This document shows positions 36,078 to 44,053 of a DNA stretch of 61,925 nt, one piece after another. The notes under the pieces are model-generated. The model worked only from the letters and a program-made list of their open reading frames with translations, was not told the origin of the DNA and did not search any database. How positions within the stretch are numbered: the first letter of the stretch is position 1; each line of letters begins with the position of its first letter. Source of the DNA: Cytophagales bacterium. Its GTDB lineage: Bacteria > Bacteroidota > Bacteroidia > Cytophagales > VRUD01. The stretch lies in assembly GCA_019456305.1 (NCBI GenBank), contig VRUD01000014.1, forward strand, positions 1 to 61,925, written 5' to 3'. Made by a program: the position numbers and the translations under genes.

Positions 36078-36080
36078 ATT

Positions 36081-37988
36081 ATGTCAGAAAAAATAAGCAC
36101 AATAGAAGAGTATCATAGCGAATATCAAAAAAGTATTTCGGACCCGGAGGAATTCTGGGCTGAAAAGGCTGGAAAATTTACGTGGAGAAAAAAGTGGGAT
36201 AAAGTCCTTGAGTGGAACTTTCAGGAACCTGATGTAAAATGGTTCATTGGCGGCAAGCTTAATATCACTGAAAACTGCCTTGACAGGCATCTTCAGTCCC
36301 GTGGTAACCAGGCTGCCATCATCTGGGAACCCAATGACCCGAATGAAAAGGGAATTACGCTCACTTATAAAGAGCTGCATGAAAAGGTTTGCCGGTTTGC
36401 CAATGTTTTGAAAAATAATGGCGCTAAAAAAGGGGACCGTATTTGTATTTATATGCCCATGGTTCCTGAATTAGCTATTGCCGTGCTCGCCTGTGCACGT
36501 ATCGGAGCTATGCATTCGGTCGTATTTGCCGGGTTTTCGGCAGCATCTTTATCTGACAGAATTAACGATTCAAGCTGCAACATTCTGCTTACTTCAGATG
36601 GAGGCTTTCGGGGCGCTAAAAGTATCTCTTTAAAAGAAATAGCAGATGAAGCTTTGGAATCATGCCCCTCAATAGCCAGGTGTATTGTTCTTAAAAGAAC
36701 CAACACCGGCATCAACATGCAAGAAGGCAGGGATAGGTGGTGGCATGATGAAATTGACAAGGTAGAAAGCGACAATGATCCGGAAGTGATGGATGCGGAA
36801 GATATGCTTTTTGTTCTTTACACATCAGGATCAACAGGCAAGCCCAAAGGTGTGGTGCATACCATTGGCGGCTATATGGTTTTTGCCCAATATTCATTCC
36901 TCAATGTTTTTCAGTACAATGATGGAGACATCTATTGGTGTACAGCAGATGTTGGCTGGGTAACAGGCCATACTTATATTATCTACGGGCCGCTATTGGC
37001 AGGCGCCACTACACTGATGTTTGAAGGAATACCGACTTATCCTGATGCAGGCCGGTTCTGGGATGTGGTAGATAAATACAAGGTCAATATATTTTATACG
37101 GCACCAACAGCTATCCGTGCCCTGGAAGCCTGTGGACTGGAGTATGTAGGATCAAAAAATTTGAGCTCTCTCCGGGTTCTTGGCACAGTGGGCGAGCCTA
37201 TCAATGAAGAGGCATGGAACTGGTATCATAACAACATCGGCAAAGGCAAATGCCCGATCGTAGATACCTGGTGGCAGACAGAAACGGGTGGGATATTAAT
37301 TTCTCCGCTTGCCGGAATTACAAAACTCAAACCAAGCTTTGCAACCCTGCCATTACCTGGTGTTCAGCCAATTATTGTTGATGAAAATGGAAAGGAGCTT
37401 GAAGGCAATGACGTTTCAGGAAATTTATGCATCAAATTTCCCTGGCCGGCAATGATCAGAACTACTTATGGCGACCACGAAAGATGCAAGCAAAATTATT
37501 TTGCTACCTATAAAGAACTGTATTTTACAGGTGACGGCTGCCTCAGAGATAAAGAAGGATATTACAGGATCACAGGCAGGGTGGATGATGTAATCAATGT
37601 TTCAGGGCACAGGCTTGGGACTGCAGAAATTGAAGACGCCATAAACACCCATCATTCAGTAGTGGAGTCTGCTGTGGTTGGCTTTCCTCATGATATTAAG
37701 GGGCAGGGAATTTATGCTTACGTGATCTGCGAAAGAAAGCCTGAAAATGTGGAAAGGTTGAAAAAAGAAGTTTTAGAAGCTGTAACAAAAGTGATCGGCC
37801 CCATTGCCAAACCTGACAAAATTCAGGTTGTAGGCGGACTACCAAAAACCAGGTCGGGCAAGATCATGCGCAGGATATTGAGAAAAGTAGCAGAAGGAAA
37901 TACCGCCAATCTTGGGGATATTTCCACGCTGCTGGATCCATCGGTTGTTGAGGAAATTAAGGATGGAGCTATGGCAATTGCGGATTGA
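36081..37988 (+). CDS. acs: acetyl-CoA synthetase
   Basis: This is a 635-aa AMP-forming synthetase. It has the adenylation motif YTSGSTGKPKGVVH (about residues 247-260), DTWWQTETGG (about 395-404), YFTGDGCLRDKEGY (about 475-488) and the C-terminal KTRSGKIMRR with the catalytic, acetylation-prone Lys. It converts acetate, ATP and CoA to acetyl-CoA in the cytoplasm. The length is normal (about 640-650). Confidence 0.97.
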   Translation: MSEKISTIEEYHSEYQKSISDPEEFWAEKAGKFTWRKKWDKVLEWNFQEPDVKWFIGGKLNITENCLDRHLQSRGNQAAIIWEPNDPNEKGITLTYKELHEKVCRFANVLKNNGAKKGDRICIYMPMVPELAIAVLACARIGAMHSVVFAGFSAASLSDRINDSSCNILLTSDGGFRGAKSISLKEIADEALESCPSIARCIVLKRTNTGINMQEGRDRWWHDEIDKVESDNDPEVMDAEDMLFVLYTSGSTGKPKGVVHTIGGYMVFAQYSFLNVFQYNDGDIYWCTADVGWVTGHTYIIYGPLLAGATTLMFEGIPTYPDAGRFWDVVDKYKVNIFYTAPTAIRALEACGLEYVGSKNLSSLRVLGTVGEPINEEAWNWYHNNIGKGKCPIVDTWWQTETGGILISPLAGITKLKPSFATLPLPGVQPIIVDENGKELEGNDVSGNLCIKFPWPAMIRTTYGDHERCKQNYFATYKELYFTGDGCLRDKEGYYRITGRVDDVINVSGHRLGTAEIEDAINTHHSVVESAVVGFPHDIKGQGIYAYVICERKPENVERLKKEVLEAVTKVIGPIAKPDKIQVVGGLPKTRSGKIMRRILRKVAEGNTANLGDISTLLDPSVVEEIKDGAMAIAD

Positions 37989-38220
37989 AAAGGCAAGACA
38001 TCGTCAGACCACTACGAGTGGGACTGTGTGTTGGAAAATGGTTAGGAATAGGTACAATAGCTGTTTGGTTTTTTTGCCGACCCACAAGAAAGAAAAGCGG
38101 AAAGCCGTCCCACATTTGGCACATTGCCTTTTGCCCGACACCCGAGCCAACGCTTCGCAAAAGCCAAAGAGCCAAATCTGCTCTACCTAACATTTTTAAT
38201 AACCTAATAAATTAATAATC
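37989..38220. other. gap with non-coding cassette-like sequence
   Basis: This 232-bp stretch between acs and a small coiled-coil gene has a higher G+C content than its surroundings and contains TTTGGCACATTGCC and GAGCCAACGCTTCGC. Overlapping frames of 74-92 codons on both strands look like chance. It resembles the non-coding tails that accompany mobile gene cassettes in this phylum. The resemblance is from memory. Confidence 0.3.
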
Positions 38221-38424
38221 ATGGAAAAAGAAGTATTTTTAAAATGGCTTGAAGAGCTAGAAAAAACCGAAAAGGAACAAATTGATACTTTTGACAAGTA
38301 TCAAAAGGAACATCCTGAACTTATTGAATGGAATCAGTTTTTTGAACGTTTAAAAGAGGAATTTAAACAAGAGATGCAAAAAGAAAAATTACGTGTAACC
38401 AAATTGTTAAATCAAATAAAATAA
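38221..38424 (+). CDS. small charged coiled-coil protein
   Basis: This 67-aa, all-helical, Glu/Lys-rich protein (MEKEVFLKWLEELEKTEKEQ at the start) has no membrane segment and no family I recognise. It lies 3 bp before another micro-gene. Confidence 0.5.
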   Translation: MEKEVFLKWLEELEKTEKEQIDTFDKYQKEHPELIEWNQFFERLKEEFKQEMQKEKLRVTKLLNQIK

Positions 38425-38427
38425 AAA

Positions 38428-38529
38428 ATGGAGGTGTATATGGAAAAATTTGTTACTGAAAAATTTAATCATGGTAAATTGACGGTTTGGTTTATCATTG
38501 ATAACATACGTTATTATGATGAATATTAA
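38428..38529 (+). CDS. 33-aa micro-protein
   Basis: A complete short frame beginning MEVYMEKFVTEKF with a hydrophobic middle (LTVWFIIDNI). It follows the coiled-coil gene by 3 bp. No function can be read. Confidence 0.3.
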   Translation: MEVYMEKFVTEKFNHGKLTVWFIIDNIRYYDEY

Positions 38530-38559
38530 TTGTTTTTATCGGACAACAGTGATTTTTTT

Positions 38560-38567
38560 TATATTTG
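38560..38567 (+). promoter_or_regulatory. -7 box before the lipocalin-like lipoprotein
   Basis: TATATTTG exactly fits the Bacteroidota consensus TAnnTTTG, 42 bp upstream of the start. A TTG at 38530-38532 is too far away (27 bp) to be a good -33 element. Confidence 0.4.
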
Positions 38568-38609
38568 TTGCGAAATTAAGGATATAAATAAACACAAAAT
38601 TTTACAATT

Positions 38610-39365
38610 ATGAAAACACAAAAATTATTATTTATAGCATTGATTTTTATCTTTGCTAATTGCCAATCAAAAAGAGAAAAAATTATTGGTAAATGGTTAA
38701 ATGATGACCCCGAATCAGAGAAAATAACTTATTATGAATATAAAATTGATAGTAGCTTTGTTAGATATGAATACAAAGAGTATTCAAAGGTTTTCAAAGA
38801 AATAGATAAAAAGATGTGGGATTTCAAAGAAAAAGGTAAAAGGAAATGGTATATTAATAATGATACTTTATACCGTGAGCACTATAACAATATGTATATA
38901 CAAGAGTTAAATGATAATTCATTAGTTTATACATCTAAAGATGGACAATATAAATTTAGATTAGTTAAGACTACTAAAGAAGAACTTACATCAGGTCTAA
39001 ATGAATTGCTAAAAAGAATTGAGGCAAGAAGACTTAATAGAATAGAAGAGGAAAAAGCAGAGCTTGAATCAAAAATAGATGGACTTTATGAGAAAGTTAG
39101 AGGGGGTTTATATGTTGACCAAATAAAATTTGGTAATGGTTCGTTTCAAACAAATCTTGAGGCTGCAAAATTAGAGTTTACCAACCCCACAACCCGTATC
39201 ATAGGCACATATAAAATTAAAAGTGGAAAAAGTGTAGACTTGTATTATGGTGCTAATAAAATTGGTTATGTTGACTTTTATGCAAGTAATGATGATGATA
39301 TAAGCGTAGAAATTGTAGTTAATCGCTATGGGCAAAGCTATAGGTTTTATGCAAGCAGAAAATGA
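38610..39365 (+). CDS. lipoprotein with lipocalin-like start
   Basis: This 251-aa protein has a lipobox FANC (about residues 15-18). KIIGKWLNDD (about 25-34) is the usual start of small lipocalin-like Bacteroidota lipoproteins. A Glu/Lys-rich helix (residues about 128-158) joins a C-terminal beta domain. A -7 box, TATATTTG, lies at 38560-38567. Function is unknown. Confidence 0.6.
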   Translation: MKTQKLLFIALIFIFANCQSKREKIIGKWLNDDPESEKITYYEYKIDSSFVRYEYKEYSKVFKEIDKKMWDFKEKGKRKWYINNDTLYREHYNNMYIQELNDNSLVYTSKDGQYKFRLVKTTKEELTSGLNELLKRIEARRLNRIEEEKAELESKIDGLYEKVRGGLYVDQIKFGNGSFQTNLEAAKLEFTNPTTRIIGTYKIKSGKSVDLYYGANKIGYVDFYASNDDDISVEIVVNRYGQSYRFYASRK

Positions 39366-39395
39366 TGAAATAGAAGTTTTCTTCTTCTATAAGCT

Positions 39396-39554
39396 ATGGA
39401 ACAGAAATCTTTATATTCTGATACTTCAAAATGCCCCGAGTGCGGTAAAATTGCTGAACTTTACCCGCCAAACAAAACAAAAGGCAAAATATTAATTGTA
39501 AGATATAAATGTGATGAAGGCCATATTCATACTAAAGAAGTAACTCTTAAGTAA
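39396..39554 (+). CDS. 52-aa zinc-ribbon-like protein
   Basis: A complete short frame with CPECGK near residue 13 and CDEGH near residue 40. This is a C-x2-C and C/H pair spaced like a single zinc ribbon. It may bind nucleic acid or protein. It lies 30 bp after the lipoprotein gene. Confidence 0.5.
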   Translation: MEQKSLYSDTSKCPECGKIAELYPPNKTKGKILIVRYKCDEGHIHTKEVTLK

Positions 39555-39602
39555 TGTTATTTTTTGTTAATATTTTAATTTTATATATAAAATAGGGTTA
39601 AT

Positions 39603-39812
39603 ATGAAATATTTGCTTGTTATCCCCTTTTGGCTATACCAGAAGCTCATTTCATCTTTACTCCCAAATTCCTGCCGTTTTTCACCTTCCTGTTCACAATA
39701 TGCAATTGAGGTGATTATAAAACATGGTCCTATTAAAGGGATATGGCTGACTGTCAAAAGATTATCAAGATGTCATCCCTGGGGTGGGTTTGGATATGAT
39801 CCTGTCCCCTGA
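39603..39812 (+). CDS. yidD: membrane protein insertion efficiency factor YidD
   Basis: This 69-aa protein carries the whole YidD signature: [23 protein letters not shown] and [10 protein letters not shown] at the end (read in parts). It assists YidC-dependent membrane insertion. The usual neighbours (rnpA, yidC) are absent here. Confidence 0.95.
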   Translation: MKYLLVIPFWLYQKLISSLLPNSCRFSPSCSQYAIEVIIKHGPIKGIWLTVKRLSRCHPWGGFGYDPVP

Positions 39813-39895
39813 AAAAATGCTTGAAATTAAAAATGATTAAAATGAGCTAAAATTTTAGGCATTTTAAGTATTTTAGGCATTTTTTGTATTGAATA

Positions 39896-41110
39896 ATGAA
39901 TGAAAAGAGAATCTACTTATCCCCTCCCCATATGGGAGGTGGTGAATTAAAATTCATCCGGCAGGCTTTTGATGAAAACTGGATTGCTCCGTTAGGTCCC
40001 AACGTTGACAATTTTGAGAAAGACATTTGTGGATTTTCCGGGGCTAAATATGCTGCGGCTTTGAGCTCAGGCACAGCAGCCATACATCTTGCCCTGATCC
40101 TATTGGGTGTTGAACGTGAGGATGAAGTACTATGCCAATCATTAACTTTTTCCGCAAGTGTCAATCCTGTTGTATATCAACATGCTGTACCTGTTTTAAT
40201 AGATAGTGAATCAGACACATGGAATATGTGTCCTGAAACGCTTGAAGAAGCGATCAAAGACAGGATTGCAAAAGGCAAGAAACCCAAAGCCATAATATTG
40301 GTGCATCTTTACGGCCAGCCTGCAAAATTAGATGAGGTAATGACTATTTCCGGCAAGTATGGAATTCCAATTATTGAAGATGCGGCTGAGGCATTGGGAG
40401 CGGAGTATGGAAGTGGCAGTAGCAATAGCAGTTCGTCCACCATCCCCCTTCACTCATCAACCCTCCCTGGCAGCGGTAGCAGCCAAATCACCAAATATAT
40501 GAAGGTTGGTATATTCGGGAAAATCGGAATTTTCTCATTTAACGGCAATAAAATCATTACAACATCAGGGGGTGGAGCATTGGTTTCGGAGGACAAAGCA
40601 TTGGTAGAAAAAGCAAGATATTTAGCTACGCAGGCTTGTGAAGATGTACCTCATTATCAACACCTGGAAATAGGGTATAACTATCGTATGAGCAATATTT
40701 GTGCGGGCATAGGCAGAGGGCAAATGGAAGCATTGCCCGAAAGGATCAAACAAAGAAGGGCAAATTATCAATATTATTACAACGCATTAAAGAATGTTGA
40801 TGCCATTTCATTTTTACCTGAAATGGACGGTACCTTTTCTACCCGCTGGCTCACCTGCATTTTGATAGATAAAAAATTATCCGGGAGTGTTACGCCTGAA
40901 GATATTCGTCTCGCACTGGAGAAAGAAAACATAGAAGCCCGCCCCTTGTGGAAGCCTATGCATTTACAGCCGGTATTTGAAAATTATCCCTATTATGGTG
41001 GTAATGTAGCTGAAAAGCTGTTTAATAGAGGGTTATGCCTTCCTTCAGGTTCTAATTTGAATAAAAAAGATCTGGATAGGGTTATTGGGATAATCAAATC
41101 TATCTTTTAA
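39896..41110 (+). CDS. DegT/DnrJ/EryC1-type PLP sugar aminotransferase
   Basis: This 404-aa fold-type I aminotransferase acts on a nucleotide-linked keto-sugar for glycan synthesis. IYLSPPHMGGGELKFI at the start, ALSSGTAAIHLAL (about 59-71), EDAAEALGA and FSFNGNKIITT with the PLP-lysine (about residue 219) match the PglE/perosamine-type enzymes. A Ser-rich insert of about 30 residues (about 169-200, including SSNSSSSTIPLHSS) interrupts the conserved stretch between EALGAEYG and KVGIFG. It is not part of the family and probably came from a small repeat. Confidence 0.92.
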   Translation: MNEKRIYLSPPHMGGGELKFIRQAFDENWIAPLGPNVDNFEKDICGFSGAKYAAALSSGTAAIHLALILLGVEREDEVLCQSLTFSASVNPVVYQHAVPVLIDSESDTWNMCPETLEEAIKDRIAKGKKPKAIILVHLYGQPAKLDEVMTISGKYGIPIIEDAAEALGAEYGSGSSNSSSSTIPLHSSTLPGSGSSQITKYMKVGIFGKIGIFSFNGNKIITTSGGGALVSEDKALVEKARYLATQACEDVPHYQHLEIGYNYRMSNICAGIGRGQMEALPERIKQRRANYQYYYNALKNVDAISFLPEMDGTFSTRWLTCILIDKKLSGSVTPEDIRLALEKENIEARPLWKPMHLQPVFENYPYYGGNVAEKLFNRGLCLPSGSNLNKKDLDRVIGIIKSIF

Positions 41111-41194
41111 GTAGAAGCAAAGATTTATTAAGAATCATTAACAGGATATTATGAATTAGATTCCATGCATACTGTTATTGGGTATTGTAATAGT

Positions 41195-41312
41195 GAGTCC
41201 ACTCTAAAAAGTGTTTTTGGTTCTCGCAAAGGCGCAAAGAGCGCAAAGTTATATACTTAACTAATTGATATTCAATCCTTTGCGAACTTTGCGTCTTTGC
41301 GAGAAACGATTT
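41195..41312. repeat. hairpin element sharing end and loop with 52574-52724
   Basis: It begins GAGTCCACTCTAAAAAGT (41195-41212). The stem is TCTCGCAAAGGCGCAAAGAG and more (41222-41250) against AACTTTGCGTCTTTGCGAGA (41285-41304). The loop includes TTAACTAATTGATATTCA (41257-41274). The right-hand terminal repeat is not seen; the element runs into the 3' end of fabI. Confidence 0.8.
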
Positions 41313-41321
41313 CTTTTCAAT

Positions 41322-42131
41322 TTATTGGTATTTCTCCAAAATCGATTCACTGGCCAGTGTAAACGAAAATCCACCATCGTGAAAGAGATTTTGCATAGTG
41401 ACCATCCTGGTGAGGTCAGAGAAAAGCGTAACACAGTATTCAGCACAACTTTCAGCGCTTGCATTTCCTAATGGAGCCACATCCTGAGCATAGTTATAGA
41501 AAGAATCAAAGCCTTTTATTCCTGATCCGGCTGTGGTCATAGTTGGAGATTGTGAGACAGAGTTGATCCTTACGTTCTTTGCTTTGCCGTAATAATATCC
41601 ATAGTTCCTGACGATTGATTCAAGCATTGCTTTGGCCTCTGTCATATCTTTGTAGCCGGGTAAGGTTCTTTGTGCAGCTATATAGGATAGCGCTACCACT
41701 GAACCCCATTCATTTATGGCATCTAATTTCTGGGCGGTTTGCAGCAGCTTATGCAGTGAAAGGGCAGAAATATCCAGCGTTTTCAGGAAAAAGTCGTGGT
41801 TCAGGTCAGTGTATTCCTTTCCTTTTCTCACGTTGGGCGACATGCCTATGGAATGTAGAACGAAATCTATTTTTCCGCCCAATACTTCCATTGATCTTTT
41901 GAAAAGACTTTCAAGGTCTTCTATTAAGGTAGCATCCGCAGGAATGACTTCGGTTTTACAGGTTTCAGCTAATTTGTTGATCGCTCCCAATCTGAGAGCA
42001 ACAGGCGCGTTTGTAAGGGTAAATGTAGCGCCTTCTTCATAGGCTTTAGCGGCCACTTTCCAGGCGATTGACTTTTCGTCCAAAGCGCCAAAGATGACGC
42101 CTTTTTTGCCTTTTAAGAGATTGTATGACAT
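41322..42131 (-). CDS. fabI: enoyl-ACP reductase (FabI)
   Basis: This 269-aa NADH-dependent enoyl-acyl-carrier-protein reductase carries out the last step of the fatty-acid elongation cycle. It has GKKGVIFGALDEKSIAW (the atypical SDR nucleotide site), HSIGMSPN, and Y-x6-K in GYKDMTEAK with the preceding catalytic Tyr at the SYIAAQ strand. A promoter-like CAAATATA (TATATTTG on the minus strand) lies at 42161-42168. Its first 47 codons and promoter are copied at 43097-43275. Confidence 0.96.
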   Translation of the reverse strand: MSYNLLKGKKGVIFGALDEKSIAWKVAAKAYEEGATFTLTNAPVALRLGAINKLAETCKTEVIPADATLIEDLESLFKRSMEVLGGKIDFVLHSIGMSPNVRKGKEYTDLNHDFFLKTLDISALSLHKLLQTAQKLDAINEWGSVVALSYIAAQRTLPGYKDMTEAKAMLESIVRNYGYYYGKAKNVRINSVSQSPTMTTAGSGIKGFDSFYNYAQDVAPLGNASAESCAEYCVTLFSDLTRMVTMQNLFHDGGFSFTLASESILEKYQ

Positions 42132-42627
42132 AATTACGTTTATTCGTTAAGTATCCGATGCAAATATACATTTTTTTTACTTTTTCTTGTTTGTTAAAAA
42201 AAAGATGTACATTCGCCCCGATCATGAATTACCATTATAAACATATTTTCTTTACTATTTTTGATAAATGGAAACTTTCTTATCCGTCAACCGGTGGATA
42301 AGAAAGCTGCTTCATATTTAAAGCTGAGCGATACTATGCTGTACTTAAATAAAGTGCGGGATGGTGTCGCTTTTTTTATTTCAATTTTTATTGTCATTCC
42401 GAGTGCAGGGAAGGGTAAAAGTGATGGGGCGAACGAGGAATCTCCTGATAAAAGAGCAGGTACAATTAATCAACCCTGCCCCGATTTTGTCGGGGCAATT
42501 AAAACAATGAAACAATGAAACAATCAAAAAAAGGAATGTACGGACGAGGCATGTTGGAGCGCAACGTAAATCCAGTACACAAAGTGTCGGGGCAATGTCT
42601 CAATAACTAATGACAAATGATTATAGT
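42132..42627. repeat. fabI upstream gap holding a 123-bp repeat (copy 1)
   Basis: The block 42341-42463 (from GTACTTAAATAAAGTGCGGG to AAAGAGCAGGTAC) is repeated at 43824-43946 with two substitutions. It contains the GTCATTCCGAGTGCAGGG and GAGGAATCTCCT motifs. An 85-codon frame across it is not a real gene. The rest of the gap shows no feature except CCCGATTTTGTCGGGGC hairpins. Confidence 0.85.
42161..42168 (-). promoter_or_regulatory. -7 box of fabI
   Basis: On the minus strand TATATTTG fits the Bacteroidota consensus, about 30 bp before the ATG. The duplicate at 43267-43274 keeps it unchanged. Confidence 0.45.
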
Positions 42628-42744
42628 TTAGTACGGTTTTGAATGTTCTTTTTTATCGACCTTACGATCATAAAGTAACACTAAAAGGATACTAATTAGC
42701 CCTATACCGGCAATAACAGTGAATGTGATTTCAATAGGTGTCAT
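42628..42744 (-). CDS. 38-aa single-pass micro-protein, cassette B second gene
   Basis: MTPIEITFTVIAGIGLISIL is followed by LVLLYDRKVDKKEHSKPY: one membrane helix and a basic tail. It lies 4 bp after the stop of the upstream 60-aa membrane protein. It is the same design as the second genes of cassettes A and C. Confidence 0.55.
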   Translation of the reverse strand: MTPIEITFTVIAGIGLISILLVLLYDRKVDKKEHSKPY

Positions 42745-42748
42745 AAAT

Positions 42749-42931
42749 TTATTCTTTTTTGTTAAGTATATATCCTAAAATAATAAAAAAAATAGTTCCA
42801 AAAATGCCGATAATAACAAGATACATAGAAAACTTATCAGAAATAATATTAGCCAGAACAAAGGCAGCAAGTAATAACTTACTTATGTCGTATGAATATT
42901 TTGCAAGATTTTCCCGTTGTGTTTTATTCAT
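42749..42931 (-). CDS. 60-aa two-helix membrane protein (DUF6722-like), cassette B first gene
   Basis: The first 17 residues (MNKTQRENLAKYSYDIS) are polar. Two hydrophobic helices follow (about 18-30, 36-55) and the tail is NKKE. The N-terminal RENLxKYxYDISK pattern recalls DUF6722 small membrane proteins, from memory. It is followed by a micro-protein gene, as in the two other cassettes. Confidence 0.6.
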   Translation of the reverse strand: MNKTQRENLAKYSYDISKLLLAAFVLANIISDKFSMYLVIIGIFGTIFFIILGYILNKKE

Positions 42932-43011
42932 ATCGCAAAATTACAATTATTTATTTAACAAACATAATAAATAACAATCACAATTAACAATTAAAAAGGA
43001 GGTAAACAATT

Positions 43012-43101
43012 ATGAAAACAAAACTTAACCTTGCGAAAAGAAACTTCCTAAGAGACGTCCAAATTGGGCGTCTCTACGGAAGTTTAACAGCAATCATCTG
43101 A
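43012..43101 (+). CDS. 29-aa ORF cut off by the copied fabI fragment
   Basis: An AAGGAGGT Shine-Dalgarno sequence, unusually strong for this phylum, lies 9 bp before the ATG. The peptide begins MKTKLNLAKRNFL. Its stop codon (43099-43101) is formed at the junction with the fabI fragment. The LNLxKxxL-type N-terminus is like leader peptides of small modified peptides in Bacteroidota. That is speculation. The middle comes from a TAGAGACGCCC-type palindrome. Confidence 0.3.
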   Translation: MKTKLNLAKRNFLRDVQIGRLYGSLTAII

Positions 43102-43275
43102 GAGCAACAGGCGCGTTTGTAAGGGTAAATGTAGCGCCTTCTTCATAGGCTCTATCGGCCACTTTCCAGGCGATTGACTTTTCGTCCAAAGCGCCAAAGA
43201 TGATGCCTTTTTTGCCTTTTAAGAGATTGTATGACATAATTACGTTTATTCGTTAAGTATCCGATGCAAATATAC
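43097..43275 (-). pseudogene. 179-bp copy of the fabI promoter and first 47 codons
   Basis: It is identical to 41991-42169 except for three substitutions and has no indels. All three lie in coding sequence and change the protein (Val to Ile, Ala to Asp, Lys to Arg). The ATG and the TATATTTG box are intact, and translation would stop immediately at the junction. It is a promoter-bearing gene fragment. Confidence 0.93.
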
Positions 43276-43468
43276 GAATGTTATGTTGGAATTTCAATGT
43301 TTTGATTTATTGGAACTTTTGTTGGATTATAAAATTAATATTGTAATTTTACCTCAATATTTTTAACTTACGAAATTTAGGTCTTTTAATTTTCAAAAAG
43401 CTGACTTTATGGACAGACACTAATTAAGGAGTGGCTTGCTAATAAGAGCTAATGATATTTAATAAATA

Positions 43469-43708
43469 TTGATGGATAAAGATACAATTGAAAGAAAATT
43501 AAAAGCAGAGCTGGTGCTTTTTCAAATGTATGTGATATTATTGATGGGTGTAGTTACCGGAGATATAAATTTATTGTTAAATTATATTAACGATTATTAT
43601 GAGCTAATATTAAATTTATTAATTTTCGGTGTAATTATTTTTGTTTTTATATTGACATTAGCTTTTCATTCATTTTTTAAAATTAAAAAATTAACCAAAA
43701 ATAATTAA
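43469..43708 (+). CDS. small two-helix membrane protein, cassette C first gene
   Basis: A 79-aa protein beginning MDKDTIERKLKAELVLFQMY. Two hydrophobic helices (about residues 14-30 and 44-66) precede a KIKKLTKNN tail. Same length, same start and same topology as the first gene of cassette A (35078-35317). It is followed after 1 bp by a micro-protein gene. Confidence 0.6.
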   Translation: MMDKDTIERKLKAELVLFQMYVILLMGVVTGDINLLLNYINDYYELILNLLIFGVIIFVFILTLAFHSFFKIKKLTKNN

Positions 43709-43709
43709 T

Positions 43710-43805
43710 ATGTTATTTGTATTTATTATAGGGGGTCTGTTAATTACTTTTTTTGGTTTAATTTTAATAATTGAACTTAAAGAAACCTTATCAGATAAAA
43801 AATAA
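43710..43805 (+). CDS. 31-aa single-pass micro-protein, cassette C second gene
   Basis: MLFVFIIGGLLITFFGLILI followed by IELKETLSDKK: one membrane helix and a charged tail. It starts 1 bp after the previous stop. It is the shortest of the four micro-proteins of this type. Confidence 0.5.
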   Translation: MLFVFIIGGLLITFFGLILIIELKETLSDKK

Positions 43806-43823
43806 AATCCAGGCCTGCGACAG

Positions 43824-43946
43824 TACTTAAATAAATTGCGGGATGGTGTCGCTTTTTTCATTTCAATTTTTATTGTCATTCCGAGTGCAGGGAAGGGTAA
43901 AAGTGATGGGGCGAACGAGGAATCTCCTGATAAAAGAGCAGGTACT
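43824..43946. repeat. 123-bp repeat (copy 2) with inverted tail
   Basis: It differs from 42341-42463 at two positions only. Here it continues into AGGAGATTCCTCGCTCAG and CTCCGCCTGGAATGACA (43953-44008), which are complementary to its own GTCATTCCGAG and GAGGAATCTCCT parts, making a hairpin of about 140 bp. Confidence 0.88.
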
Positions 43947-44053
43947 TCAAAAAAGGAGATTCCTCGCTCAGCTATTCTCACTGGCCAACGCTCCGCCTGG
44001 AATGACAATAATAGAAAAAAAAGACATTTTATATCTTTGGACAATATTGCTCA

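Noticed and set aside
37912-38215. Overlapping 74-92-codon frames on both strands after acs
   Set aside because: They overlap the acs end and a non-coding stretch, and no frame shows a signal, domain or good start.
41716-42042. 108-codon plus-strand frame inside fabI
   Set aside because: It is a shadow of the clearly coding minus-strand fabI gene.
42261-42518. 85-codon frame in the gap upstream of fabI
   Set aside because: Most of it is the 123-bp repeat, which reads through in the second copy also; no start signal or conserved domain.
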